Shown piece after piece: positions 15,875 through 23,220 of a DNA stretch of 29,890 nt. Each line of letters begins with the position of its first letter. Within the stretch, counting starts at the first letter, position 1. The stretch lies in assembly GCA_002733465.1 (NCBI GenBank), contig NVVT01000018.1, positions 63,239-93,128 of the forward strand, given 5' to 3'. The notes beneath the pieces are model-generated. The model searched no databases. It was given only the letters and a program-made list of their open reading frames with translations, and was not told the DNA's origin. The position numbers and the translations under genes are program-made. The stretch is from Kangiella sp. Lineage in GTDB: Bacteria; Pseudomonadota; Gammaproteobacteria; Enterobacterales; Kangiellaceae.

Positions 15875-17895
15875 TGGCAAAAGAACAAAAATATGGAAGT
15901 TGGTCGTCAAGTTTAACCGCAGAAATGCTCGCTAAAAAAAGCGTTCGTTATGGTCACATGTGTGTTGATGGCGATGCACTCTACTGGTTGGAATCTAGGG
16001 CTAGCGAAAAAGGCCGAGGCGTCATCGTTAAAAGAACGCTTGATGGTAACCTTCAGGATGTTTTGCCCACAAAAATAAGCGTTAGAAGTAAAGTTCATGA
16101 ATATGGCAGTGGCGATTACATTGTTGATGATGAGGTTGTTTATTTTGCTAATGGCTCAGATCAATGTGTTTATCGTTTTAATGAAAAGTTAGAAAAGTTA
16201 GAAAAGCTAACAACGTCTGATTATTCTGAAAGTTCTAGTTCTTCTGAAAAAGACGAAACAAAAGCTAACGAATATCGTTATGCTGACTTTGCAATTTCTG
16301 CAGATAAGAACTATTTGATTTGTGTCAGAGAATCTCATTTTGATGAAAAAGGTTGTAAGAAGGTAGTTAATGAATTAGTGACGATTTCTCTTTCTAAAAA
16401 AGGCATAAAAAACTCCGTAAAGGTGATTCATTCAGGTCGGGATTTTTATAGCTTTCCACGACTAAGCCCCAATGGAAACCGATTAGCTTGGACGAGTTGG
16501 GATCAACCAGAAATGCCTTGGGATGCTGCAGAACTTTGGGTAGCCGACTTTCACAAAAATGGAATTCTTGATGCGCCTCACAAAGTTACTGGCGGTGTTT
16601 TAACCGATAAAAAAGAGTCTATTTATCAGCCCGAATGGAGCGATGATGGCGTATTACATTACATTTCCGATGCGAGTGGTTGGAGTAATATTTATTCGTG
16701 TAGAGACGGTCTTAAAAATGCGCTGACGCCAATTGATCGTGAATTTGGAATACCTCAGTGGTCTTTAGCAAGTTCGACTTATGTGATTACCGACGATAAT
16801 CATATTTATGCTGTTTACGTTCAAGATGGTCAACAATATTTATGTCATATTGATGAATCCTCAGGTCATATTGAGCCAATTGAATTACCGATCAAAGACT
16901 TTGGAGAACACTTAAAGTTTTCAAATAATAAACTATATTTTAAAGGCGCGGGACCATCAATAGCGGAGGCAATGTATCAGTATGACTTAAACACAAATGA
17001 ACTAATTTTAGTCAGTAATAAAAGCACTTTTCCTCTTCATATTAATAATATAAGTATTGCTAAAGCGATTGAGTTTGAAGTTACAGATTGTAACTCCGGA
17101 TTAAAAAGATTGTGTCATGGTTTCTACTACCAGCCTAAGAATAATGATTATAATGCGCCGGAAAATACACAACCCCCATTGATAGTGATGAGTCATGGTG
17201 GTCCTACTGGAATGACAACCAGCTCGCTAAATTCTGCGATACAATTTTGGACACACCGAGGTTTTGCGGTTGTTGATGTCAATTATTCAGGCAGTACTGG
17301 TTTTGGAAAAAAATATAAAGATCGTTTAATTGGAAATTGGGGAATTATTGATGTTGAAGATTGCGTTGCCGTTGCTGAATACTTGGTGAAAGAAAATTTG
17401 GCAGACAAAAATGCATTATTGATAAGAGGCGGTAGTGCCGGTGGATATACAACATTATGCGCGCTAACGTTTCATGATGTGTTTAAAGCAGGCACAAGCC
17501 GATATGGAATTTCAGATTTAGAAAGTTTGGCAACCGATAGTCATAAATTTGAAGCTAGATATTTGGATATTTGTATTGGCGAATACCCTAAAGAAAAACA
17601 AACTTATATTGATCGATCTCCGATTCATTTTACCGACAAGTTATCTTGTCCCATTTTAATTTTACAAGGCGAAGATGATAAAGTGGTTCCGCCAAATCAA
17701 GCGGTAATGATGGTGGACGCATTGAAACAAAAAGGACTTCCATATGCTTATCAACTGTATAAAGGAGAGGCTCACGGCTTCAGAAAAGAAGAAACTATTA
17801 TTCATTCATTGAATGCAGAGTTGAGTTTTTACCGACAGGTATTGAAAATTCAAAGCGATGAAGAGATTGAACAACTTAAAGTAGAGAATTTGTAG
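15874..17895 (+). CDS. S9 family prolyl oligopeptidase-like peptidase
   Basis: 673 aa. An N-terminal beta-propeller (~1-400) precedes an alpha/beta-hydrolase domain. The catalytic Ser is Ser521 in RGGSAGGYTT, Asp is Asp602 in QGEDDKVVPP and His is His634 in EAHGFRKEE, the full triad of S9 dipeptidyl/acylaminoacyl peptidases. No signal peptide is visible, so it should be cytoplasmic. The ATG overlaps the Kelch gene's stop by one base. A 9-nt tandem repeat (16183-16209) adds an EKLEKLEKL stretch to one propeller loop. Specificity (dipeptidyl versus acylaminoacyl) cannot be fixed by eye. Confidence 0.93.
   Translation: MAKEQKYGSWSSSLTAEMLAKKSVRYGHMCVDGDALYWLESRASEKGRGVIVKRTLDGNLQDVLPTKISVRSKVHEYGSGDYIVDDEVVYFANGSDQCVYRFNEKLEKLEKLTTSDYSESSSSSEKDETKANEYRYADFAISADKNYLICVRESHFDEKGCKKVVNELVTISLSKKGIKNSVKVIHSGRDFYSFPRLSPNGNRLAWTSWDQPEMPWDAAELWVADFHKNGILDAPHKVTGGVLTDKKESIYQPEWSDDGVLHYISDASGWSNIYSCRDGLKNALTPIDREFGIPQWSLASSTYVITDDNHIYAVYVQDGQQYLCHIDESSGHIEPIELPIKDFGEHLKFSNNKLYFKGAGPSIAEAMYQYDLNTNELILVSNKSTFPLHINNISIAKAIEFEVTDCNSGLKRLCHGFYYQPKNNDYNAPENTQPPLIVMSHGGPTGMTTSSLNSAIQFWTHRGFAVVDVNYSGSTGFGKKYKDRLIGNWGIIDVEDCVAVAEYLVKENLADKNALLIRGGSAGGYTTLCALTFHDVFKAGTSRYGISDLESLATDSHKFEARYLDICIGEYPKEKQTYIDRSPIHFTDKLSCPILILQGEDDKVVPPNQAVMMVDALKQKGLPYAYQLYKGEAHGFRKEETIIHSLNAELSFYRQVLKIQSDEEIEQLKVENL
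16183..16209 (+). repeat. 9-nt tandem repeat inside the S9 peptidase gene
   Basis: GAAAAGTTA, GAAAAGTTA and GAAAAGCTA in frame encode EKLEKLEKL in a propeller loop. It is likely slippage-derived and in frame. Confidence 0.8.
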
Positions 17896-17956
17896 GCTAA
17901 AGAAAATTAAGATTGTGAAGGTTGCGGAGGTAAAAAAATAACCGCATCTTTAGTTT

Positions 17957-17991
17957 CTCACCCTCTCCCAAAGGACGAGGGGACGAATGAG
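17957..17991. terminator. Imperfect hairpin between convergent S9 peptidase and moaA genes
   Basis: The outer arms CTCA (17957-17960) and TGAG (17988-17991) enclose CCCTCTCC and GGACGAGGGG, which pair with one bulge. This GC-rich element is conspicuous in AT-rich surroundings and lacks a strong T-run. It resembles the CCCTCTCCC...GGGAGAGGG intergenic repeats seen in many gammaproteobacteria and may be a degenerate copy. Confidence 0.5.
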
Positions 17992-17998
17992 CTTTAAT

Positions 17999-19039
17999 TC
18001 ATCCACCAATAAACGAAAGGTTTGGTGTAATTCCTGTATCTGAATCGTGTAGGAAATGTTGTTTTCTTTTGTGCCCTAATGAATCAATAATCAGAGATTT
18101 CAATTCTTCCTTTTGATTGGAGTTTTGTAATAAATGTCGCAAACTATATCCTTTTTCGCCAAACAAACACAAATGAAAATCGCCGGTAGAAGAAACTCTT
18201 AAACGATTGCAAGAATCACAAAAATCTTTAGAGTAGGGTGCGATCACACCAAAACTACCTTGATAATCTGGATGAATATATTCAATCGCAGGTCCCGCTG
18301 ATTTTTCTCGTAATTTTTCTGTCCATCCATTTGAAAGTAAAAAATTCTTCAAAATCTGCGCACTGACATGATATTTTTTAAAGTAATCAAAATTATCACC
18401 GGTTTGCATCAATTCAATAAATCGAATGCTAATTTTTCTATCTCTAATATAATCGGCATATTGTTTGAATTGATGGCTGTTAATTTCTTTAAGCAAAACC
18501 GCGTTGAGTTTGATTTTTTTCATTGAAAGCGTTAAAGCGTAATCAATACCGCTTAAAATCTCTTTGAGACGGTTATGACCCGTTAGGCTATGAAACAAGT
18601 TGGGATCAAGTGAATCGACACTGACGTTAAGGTGAGTAAGACCGGCATCTACCCAATCTTTGATATTGTCTTTTAATTTATAGCCATTCGTCGTTGTGGC
18701 TATTTGAGAGATTTCTTTTCTTTTAGCAATTGAGGAAATAATAGCGCCAAAATCTTTTCTTAAAGAAGGCTCACCACCGGTTAAACGTACCTTTTCTGTT
18801 CCTAACTCAGCAAAAGCTTCAATCAAGTGATCGATTTCTTGACCACTTAGAAAAGATTTTTTCTTAGCCGAATGATATCCGTCAGGTAAACAATAGTCAC
18901 AAGAGAAATTGCATACATCGGTGATTGATAGGCGCAAATAAGGAAAATGACGACCGTAGTCATCCATTAGCTCTATTGAAGCATTGGGCGAAAAATTATG
19001 CACGCCACTCAATGCAGAATTTACATCTGATTTTTGCAA
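17999..19039 (-). CDS. moaA: GTP 3',8-cyclase MoaA
   Basis: 346 aa radical SAM enzyme that starts molybdenum cofactor synthesis by converting GTP to 3',8-cyclo-7,8-dihydro-GTP. The N-terminal [4Fe-4S] Cys residues are Cys43, Cys47 and Cys50 (DVCNFSCDYCLPDGY). The C-terminal cluster motif FCDSCNRLR followed by HLCLFG is present, and the protein ends FIGG with the required Gly-Gly. I use the TTG at 19037-19039: it has AAGGAGA just upstream, positioned as in the E. coli moaA leader, and ends the riboswitch. An internal ATG 24 codons later has only a weak ribosome-binding site. No moaB, C, D or E gene is adjacent, so moaA stands alone under its own riboswitch. Confidence 0.95.
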   Translation of the reverse strand: MQKSDVNSALSGVHNFSPNASIELMDDYGRHFPYLRLSITDVCNFSCDYCLPDGYHSAKKKSFLSGQEIDHLIEAFAELGTEKVRLTGGEPSLRKDFGAIISSIAKRKEISQIATTTNGYKLKDNIKDWVDAGLTHLNVSVDSLDPNLFHSLTGHNRLKEILSGIDYALTLSMKKIKLNAVLLKEINSHQFKQYADYIRDRKISIRFIELMQTGDNFDYFKKYHVSAQILKNFLLSNGWTEKLREKSAGPAIEYIHPDYQGSFGVIAPYSKDFCDSCNRLRVSSTGDFHLCLFGEKGYSLRHLLQNSNQKEELKSLIIDSLGHKRKQHFLHDSDTGITPNLSFIGG

Positions 19040-19043
19040 AAAA

Positions 19044-19138
19044 TCTCCTTTCCAAATACGGGAGGCTAATCAATTTCTTAATTAACCCTGGTAATTAAAC
19101 TAATCAGAGCTTTAATTACGGCAAAACCAGCGTATTAG
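19044..19138 (-). ncRNA. Moco riboswitch (MOCO RNA motif) in the moaA leader
   Basis: On the minus strand the moaA leader folds as the Moco RNA does in E. coli moaA (compared from memory). P1: AATACG (19131-19136) with CGTATT (19055-19060). P2: CTGGT (19126-19130) with ACCAG (19088-19092). P3: ATTAAA (19111-19116) with TTTAAT (19094-19099), loop beginning GCTC as in E. coli. P4: GGTTAAT (19081-19087) with ATTAGCC (19064-19070), loop TAAGAAATTG. The GCCTCCCGTAT and TGGAAAGG blocks of E. coli are kept. Several pairs differ from E. coli on both sides yet still pair, which is covariation. The Shine-Dalgarno AAGGAG directly follows P1, so Moco would act on translation initiation. A tungsten-cofactor variant cannot be excluded. 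Confidence 0.9.
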
Positions 19139-19240
19139 TCGTTACTATTAGTAAATTTACTTACTATAACAATAACTTAGCGTAGCGATGCTCGGAGTGA
19201 ATATGGTTTGTCTGTGATTGTTAGTTATTAAGTTACATTC

Positions 19241-19269
19241 ATTTTAGCTTATATAATGTTTATAAACAA
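19241..19269 (-). promoter_or_regulatory. moaA promoter
   Basis: On the minus strand TTGTTT (19264-19269) and TAAAAT (19241-19246) are separated by exactly 17 nt. This predicts a start near 19234 and a leader of ~195 nt containing the whole Moco riboswitch. A GTTACAT half-palindrome (19232-19238) lies at the predicted start. Confidence 0.6.
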
Positions 19270-19278
19270 TTCTTGGTG

Positions 19279-19292
19279 TTGATCTTGATCAT
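19279..19292. promoter_or_regulatory. FNR/Anr-like box upstream of moaA
   Basis: TTGATCTTGATCAT matches TTGAT-N4-ATCAA at nine of ten defined positions. Its centre is about 50 nt upstream of the predicted moaA start, between the classical activator positions, so either the start or the function is uncertain. Oxygen control of moaA would make sense because many Moco enzymes are used in anaerobic respiration. An ATCATT-A-AATGAT palindrome overlaps it on the right (19288-19300). Confidence 0.5.
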
Positions 19293-19306
19293 TAAATGAT
19301 TAAATC

Positions 19307-19335
19307 CCCCTCCCAAAAGTAGGTCCCATGAGGGG
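19307..19335. repeat. GC-rich inverted repeat upstream of moaA
   Basis: CCCCTC (19307-19312) and GAGGGG (19330-19335) flank a loop with CCAAAAGTAGG. The wording CCTCCCAAAAG...GAGGGGA echoes the hairpin at 17957-17991 on the other side of moaA. Both may be decayed copies of one dispersed element. Confidence 0.4.
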
Positions 19336-19371
19336 AGTCTCTCGATAATTGCTCCTACATTGTTCTACTAA

Positions 19372-19387
19372 GTTACATCTATGTAAC
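19372..19387. promoter_or_regulatory. Palindrome GTTACAT-N2-ATGTAAC (putative operator)
   Basis: A perfect inverted repeat with 7-bp arms and a CT spacer. It is the same palindrome family as the site at the exbD promoter (21482-21495), and a degenerate copy lies at the predicted moaA start. It is ~330 nt upstream of moaA and ~90 nt past the DUF3422 stop; I see no good promoter directly on it. Confidence 0.5.
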
Positions 19388-19479
19388 AAACTTCGCTAAG
19401 GGTAGGCCTTTTAGTACACGGCTTCTCTAAAAGAGGACTTTTCATTTGCTAATTATTTTCGCAAAAAGATGGGGTTCCT

Positions 19480-20757
19480 CTAAGCATCATCGACATAATG
19501 TTTTTTCATATTTCTAACAATAATAAAAATGGTTAATAGAACAATCGGTGAAATAATGACTAAAGCCAAGTTTTCATTAATATGGAAAAATTCTTCGCTA
19601 AAGCCATGTAATACTATTTTTATTAGACTGATTAAATAATAGGAGATGGCTGCAACGGATAACCCTTCGACGGTTTGTTGTAATCTTAATTGCATATGAG
19701 ACCGATGATTCATTGATTCTAGTAACTTCTGATTTTGTTCAGCTATGGTTTGGTCTACCCGTGTTCTTAATAAATCACTTGCTCGAGTTAGACGTTTAGA
19801 TAAGCTTTCTAGCTGTAAACTAACTGATGCACAAGTCCTTATGGCAGGCATAAAACGACGTTGCAAGAAATCGCCTAACATATCTTTGCCATCGATAGGC
19901 TGTTGATCAAGTTCATCAAGACGACTGTTGACTAACTCTGAATAGGCTCTAGTTGCAGAGAATCGATAGCTAGAAGATGCTCGTAATCGCTCGACTTCTG
20001 CAGCCACATTGGTGAGTTTTTGCAATAACTTACTTTCATCGGCAGAGGTATCGATTTTTGCAATATTTGCCAAAATCCCAGCGCATTCCTGCCCCAATTG
20101 AGTGGCTTTTGGCGCAATGTTTTTTGCTACAGGCAAAGCTAATAAGGACATCTGACGATATGTCTCTATTTCTAGAATCATTAATAATAGACGACCAGTC
20201 TGAGTATCAGCATTTGCTTCTGTATTAATGACAAACTCCGTAAACCCCTCTCTATCGATTTGTAATGACGTCCAAACGCTTGCAGGATCTTGCAATTGGT
20301 TTGGCAACACCTTGCAAGCAATTTTAGCCTGACCGCCTAAGGTTTTTTCGATTAATGCAATATCGCCAAATTGACCGATTGATACATGACAAGCTGAAAT
20401 GGCTTCACCAGGAAATTGAGTTAGCCAATCTTTAGGGAAAACACCTAAAGCAGTTTCGTTGTGGTTTTCTAAATCGTTTGAAGAACGGATTATCGTTATA
20501 GTTGAAAACTCTCTATGATTTTCCCATCGCAATTCAAATTGACCAAAGTTTTGAAAATAACTATTACTTAATGGAGTAACGCCATTAACTTGGAATGTTC
20601 TAGCCAATGAATTTAAAGCGTCATATTCTAAAGATACATCTTTATCTGAATGAAAAAAGGCAACGTGGCTGACAACACATGGCGCTTTTATCGTAGGATG
20701 AGGTCTTGCGTGAATTTCCTGTTGTAACTCAAGATGTTGAGGGTGAAAATTAATCAT
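19480..20757 (-). CDS. DUF3422 family membrane protein
   Basis: 425 aa. The opening HPQHLELQQEIHARPHPTIKAP matches the conserved N-terminus of DUF3422 proteins (L..E.HARP...). The middle is soluble and helical, with Leu-rich likely coiled-coil segments (~235-355). The C-terminus has two transmembrane helices (about residues 361-382 and 391-411) separated by a short loop. It is widespread in proteobacteria and its function is unknown; membrane anchoring by the C-terminal hairpin is inference. The ATG at 20755-20757 has only a weak ribosome-binding site. It diverges from the DUF1415 gene across ~129 nt. Confidence 0.85.
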   Translation of the reverse strand: MINFHPQHLELQQEIHARPHPTIKAPCVVSHVAFFHSDKDVSLEYDALNSLARTFQVNGVTPLSNSYFQNFGQFELRWENHREFSTITIIRSSNDLENHNETALGVFPKDWLTQFPGEAISACHVSIGQFGDIALIEKTLGGQAKIACKVLPNQLQDPASVWTSLQIDREGFTEFVINTEANADTQTGRLLLMILEIETYRQMSLLALPVAKNIAPKATQLGQECAGILANIAKIDTSADESKLLQKLTNVAAEVERLRASSSYRFSATRAYSELVNSRLDELDQQPIDGKDMLGDFLQRRFMPAIRTCASVSLQLESLSKRLTRASDLLRTRVDQTIAEQNQKLLESMNHRSHMQLRLQQTVEGLSVAAISYYLISLIKIVLHGFSEEFFHINENLALVIISPIVLLTIFIIVRNMKKHYVDDA

Positions 20758-20886
20758 ATTGATTAGCGCTACTTTTTGTCATTTAAGTTTTCCTGAATTC
20801 GTATAATAAGAGCATGATCTTAATTGTAGAGTATAATCGATACTAAATTAATACAAGTTTGACGCCTATTTAGGATTATATTTTAA

Positions 20887-21429
20887 GTGCATAACTCCCT
20901 AGTGATTAGCTCCACAAAATATTGGTTAGAAAATACTATAATTGAATTTAATTTTTGTCCGTTTGCGAAAAGAGAATTCGTAAATCAAACTATTCACTAT
21001 CATGTTTCAGATAAGACGGATGATGAAGGGAGAATATCTCAGATTGTCGAGCAGTTAAAGTACCTTGATGTAAATGACGCGCTAGAAACGACTCTCGTCA
21101 TATTTCCAATTGGGCTAGAAAGCTTCTTTGACTACTTAGACTTTCTATCTTTAGCAGAAGAGGCTATTTTACAGTTAGGTTATGAAGGTATTTATCAATT
21201 AGCCAGTTTTCACCCAGATTATTGTTTTGAAGATTTGAACCAAAATGACGTTGCTAATTATACTAATCGATCGCCTTTTCCGATACTCCATATACTTAGA
21301 GAATCTAGTATTGAAAAAGCGATTGCGCATTATGAAAACCCAGAGTCCATTCCTAAAAATAATATTGAGAATGCTAGAACCAAAGGTTGTGAAACCTTTA
21401 AAGAAATTCTAAAAGATGCTCTTGGCTGA
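20887..21429 (+). CDS. DUF1415 family protein
   Basis: 180 aa, cytoplasmic by appearance. The motif NFCPFAKRE near residue 21 and the block YQLASFHPDYCFE followed by NRSPFPILHILRE are diagnostic of DUF1415, a family of unknown function. The start is GTG at 20887: the codon before it in frame is a TAA stop, and the next in-frame starts would cut into the conserved N-terminus. AGGAT lies ~11 nt upstream. A TATAAT at 20832-20837 could be its -10 but has no clear -35. The conserved Cys residues (in FCPF and DYCF) suggest metal or redox chemistry, which is untested inference. Confidence 0.88.
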   Translation: MHNSLVISSTKYWLENTIIEFNFCPFAKREFVNQTIHYHVSDKTDDEGRISQIVEQLKYLDVNDALETTLVIFPIGLESFFDYLDFLSLAEEAILQLGYEGIYQLASFHPDYCFEDLNQNDVANYTNRSPFPILHILRESSIEKAIAHYENPESIPKNNIENARTKGCETFKEILKDALG

Positions 21430-21450
21430 TTTTTTGTAAATAGCATTCTC

Positions 21451-21478
21451 TTGACCTTGGCTGTATAAAGTGTAAACT
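21451..21478 (+). promoter_or_regulatory. exbD promoter
   Basis: TTGACC (21451-21456) and TAAACT (21473-21478) are separated by 16 nt. The predicted start is near 21485, inside the GTTACA-CA-TGTAAC palindrome. Confidence 0.6.
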
Positions 21479-21481
21479 AAA

Positions 21482-21495
21482 GTTACACATGTAAC
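21482..21495. promoter_or_regulatory. Palindromic operator GTTACA-CA-TGTAAC at the exbD start site
   Basis: The arms GTTACA and TGTAAC are perfect. The site covers the predicted transcription start, a position that normally means repression. Size and symmetry fit a dimeric repressor, but I cannot name the regulator. A 7-bp-arm version is at 19372-19387. Confidence 0.6.
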
Positions 21496-21511
21496 AGATC
21501 GGGTGGTAATT

Positions 21512-21913
21512 ATGAGAAATAAAAAAATGAAGTTACAAGAAACTAGTGAAGTTGATATGACACCAATGTTAGACATTGTATTTATCATGCTCATCTTTTT
21601 TATAGTTACTACGACTTTTGCAAAGGAATCTGGTATTGAAATAAATCGTCCGTCGACTGCACCGACCGGTACGAATCTAAATCAAGCAATACTAATAAAA
21701 ATTGATGCTAGTGAAACATTAACCGTTAATGGCAGAGTTGTGCTTGCCGATTCAATACGATCTAATGTGGAAGTTACCAAATCTACCAAGCCAAACCTAG
21801 TGGTTCTTGTGCAAATTGCAGAATCTGTATCTACGGGTTTATTGGTTAGTGTTGTTGACCAAGTTAGGTTAGCTGGAATTGCTCAAGTGACAGTTAGTCG
21901 ATTAAATGGTTAA
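21512..21913 (+). CDS. exbD: Biopolymer transporter ExbD/TolR family (solitary)
   Basis: 133 aa. The sequence EVDMTPMLDIVFIMLIFFIV (residues ~14-33) is the ExbD/TolR transmembrane helix with the proton-carrying Asp. A periplasmic domain follows, beginning after TTTFAKESGIEINRPSTA. ExbD works with ExbB and TonB to use the proton motive force for outer-membrane transport. The ATG at 21512 is chosen because GGGTGG lies just upstream; a GTG nine bases earlier is less likely. No exbB, second exbD or tonB is adjacent, which is unusual, so it must pair with a partner elsewhere. Its own promoter and operator lie immediately upstream. Confidence 0.93.
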   Translation: MRNKKMKLQETSEVDMTPMLDIVFIMLIFFIVTTTFAKESGIEINRPSTAPTGTNLNQAILIKIDASETLTVNGRVVLADSIRSNVEVTKSTKPNLVVLVQIAESVSTGLLVSVVDQVRLAGIAQVTVSRLNG

Positions 21914-21915
21914 GC

Positions 21916-21938
21916 AATGAGCAGGCTCATTAATTTTT
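21916..21938 (+). terminator. exbD terminator overlapping the hutI stop
   Basis: AATGAGC (21916-21922) and GCTCATT (21925-21931) pair, followed by AATTTTTG. The stem spans the hutI stop codon on the other strand (21930-21932), so the convergent genes share this region. Confidence 0.75.
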
Positions 21939-23183
21939 GTTAATGATAACTTTACCTTTCTTAATAACTAGCTTACATGGGTTACCACCAATTTGATAGC
22001 TGAGTTCCGCAGGAGACACTATATCCCAAAAGACTAAATCTGCCTGTTTGCCAATGGTTATAGATCCTACTTTATCATCAATATTTAGAGCTTTAGCGGC
22101 ATTAATCGTAATACCTTTTAAAGCTTCAGCAGGCGTTAGTTTGAATAAGGTGGTTGCCATATTCAACATTAACAGAATAGATAAACAGGGTGAACTTCCA
22201 GGGTTTGAATCTGTGGCAATGGCTATCGGGATATTATTTTCCCTCAATGCTTGAATCGGTGGTAATTTTGTTTCAGATAGAAAGTAGAAAGCTCCGGGAA
22301 GTAAGGTTGCGACGGTTCCTGAAGTTTTAAGATACTCTATATCATATCTATTTAGGAATTCCAAATGATCAACCGACCAAGCATTGTATTCACACGCTAA
22401 TTTAGAGCCTCCCAAATCAGATAACTGCTCTGAATGAAGTTTCACCGGCAAACCTAGTTCTTTTGCTTTTTCAAATACTTGTTTTGTTTGTTTAACCGTA
22501 AACCCAATGCCCTCACAAAAAGCATCTACGCAATCAATTAATCCCAGCTTGTTTAGTTCAGGCATCATTGTTTCACAAACCAATTGAATGTATTCATCGG
22601 GTCGATCTTTGTATTCGACTGGAACTGCATGAGCACCTAAAAACGTTTTGCTAATTTCGATACCCGAAAATTGATTGAGTTCCTCAGCAACTTCTAGCAT
22701 TTTCTGCTCGGTTTCCAAATCTAAGCCGTAACCAGATTTAATTTCAAGGCTAGTCACGCCTTCATCCATTAAATAACTCAGTCTCTTAGAGGCCAGTTTA
22801 AATAATTCATCTTTTGATGCCTTGCGGGTTGCTTTAACTGTAGAAACGATGCCTCCGCCAGCCCTAGCAATCTCCTCATAGCTTTTCCCGTTGAGGCGCA
22901 TCTCAAACTCATTAGTTCGATTTCCGCCATAGACAAGATGCGTATGGCAGTCGATTAATCCGGGAGTAACCCATTGTCCATGACCATCAATAGATTCTTC
23001 GGTTTCTAATTTATCTATCGATGGATCATCCGCATTAAATATATCGACAATTAGACCGTCTTTAATACATATAACGGGCTTATCAACTATGCCGTAAGGA
23101 TTTTTTAACTCATCATCTTTATCGAGATAATAAAAACTAGCGAGGGATATATTATGTAGGATGAGATCGTAGATTTGTGACAT
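21930..23183 (-). CDS. hutI: Imidazolonepropionase
   Basis: 417 aa amidohydrolase that opens 4-imidazolone-5-propionate to N-formimidoyl-L-glutamate, the third step of histidine degradation. The metal site DCHTH is at His80/His82, followed by LVYGGNRTNEFEMR. EIKSGYGLD, SKTFLGAHAVP, KLHSEQLSDLGG and ATDSNPGSSP are hallmarks of HutI. An N-terminal stretch around residues 18-34 is longer than in most homologues. It diverges from hutF, the next enzyme of the five-step route, across 37 bp; hutH, hutU and hutG are not in the window. Confidence 0.95.
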   Translation of the reverse strand: MSQIYDLILHNISLASFYYLDKDDELKNPYGIVDKPVICIKDGLIVDIFNADDPSIDKLETEESIDGHGQWVTPGLIDCHTHLVYGGNRTNEFEMRLNGKSYEEIARAGGGIVSTVKATRKASKDELFKLASKRLSYLMDEGVTSLEIKSGYGLDLETEQKMLEVAEELNQFSGIEISKTFLGAHAVPVEYKDRPDEYIQLVCETMMPELNKLGLIDCVDAFCEGIGFTVKQTKQVFEKAKELGLPVKLHSEQLSDLGGSKLACEYNAWSVDHLEFLNRYDIEYLKTSGTVATLLPGAFYFLSETKLPPIQALRENNIPIAIATDSNPGSSPCLSILLMLNMATTLFKLTPAEALKGITINAAKALNIDDKVGSITIGKQADLVFWDIVSPAELSYQIGGNPCKLVIKKGKVIINKN

Positions 23184-23220
23184 AATCTTGTGTAATTAAT
23201 CCAGTGAAGAACATAAAGCA

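Larger units (their letters stand above)
19040..19479. other. 440-bp non-coding region upstream of moaA
   Basis: No gene is visible on either strand. From moaA outward it holds the Shine-Dalgarno and Moco riboswitch, the moaA promoter, an FNR-like box, a GC-rich inverted repeat and a GTTACAT palindrome, each listed separately. The part next to DUF3422 (19400-19479) contains a small CTTCTCT/AAGAGGA hairpin that may end DUF3422 transcription. Confidence 0.7.

Noticed and set aside
23184..23220. HutC-type operator between hutI and hutF
   Set aside because: I looked for a CTTGTATATACAAG-like palindrome; only a weak TTGTGTAATTAA is present.
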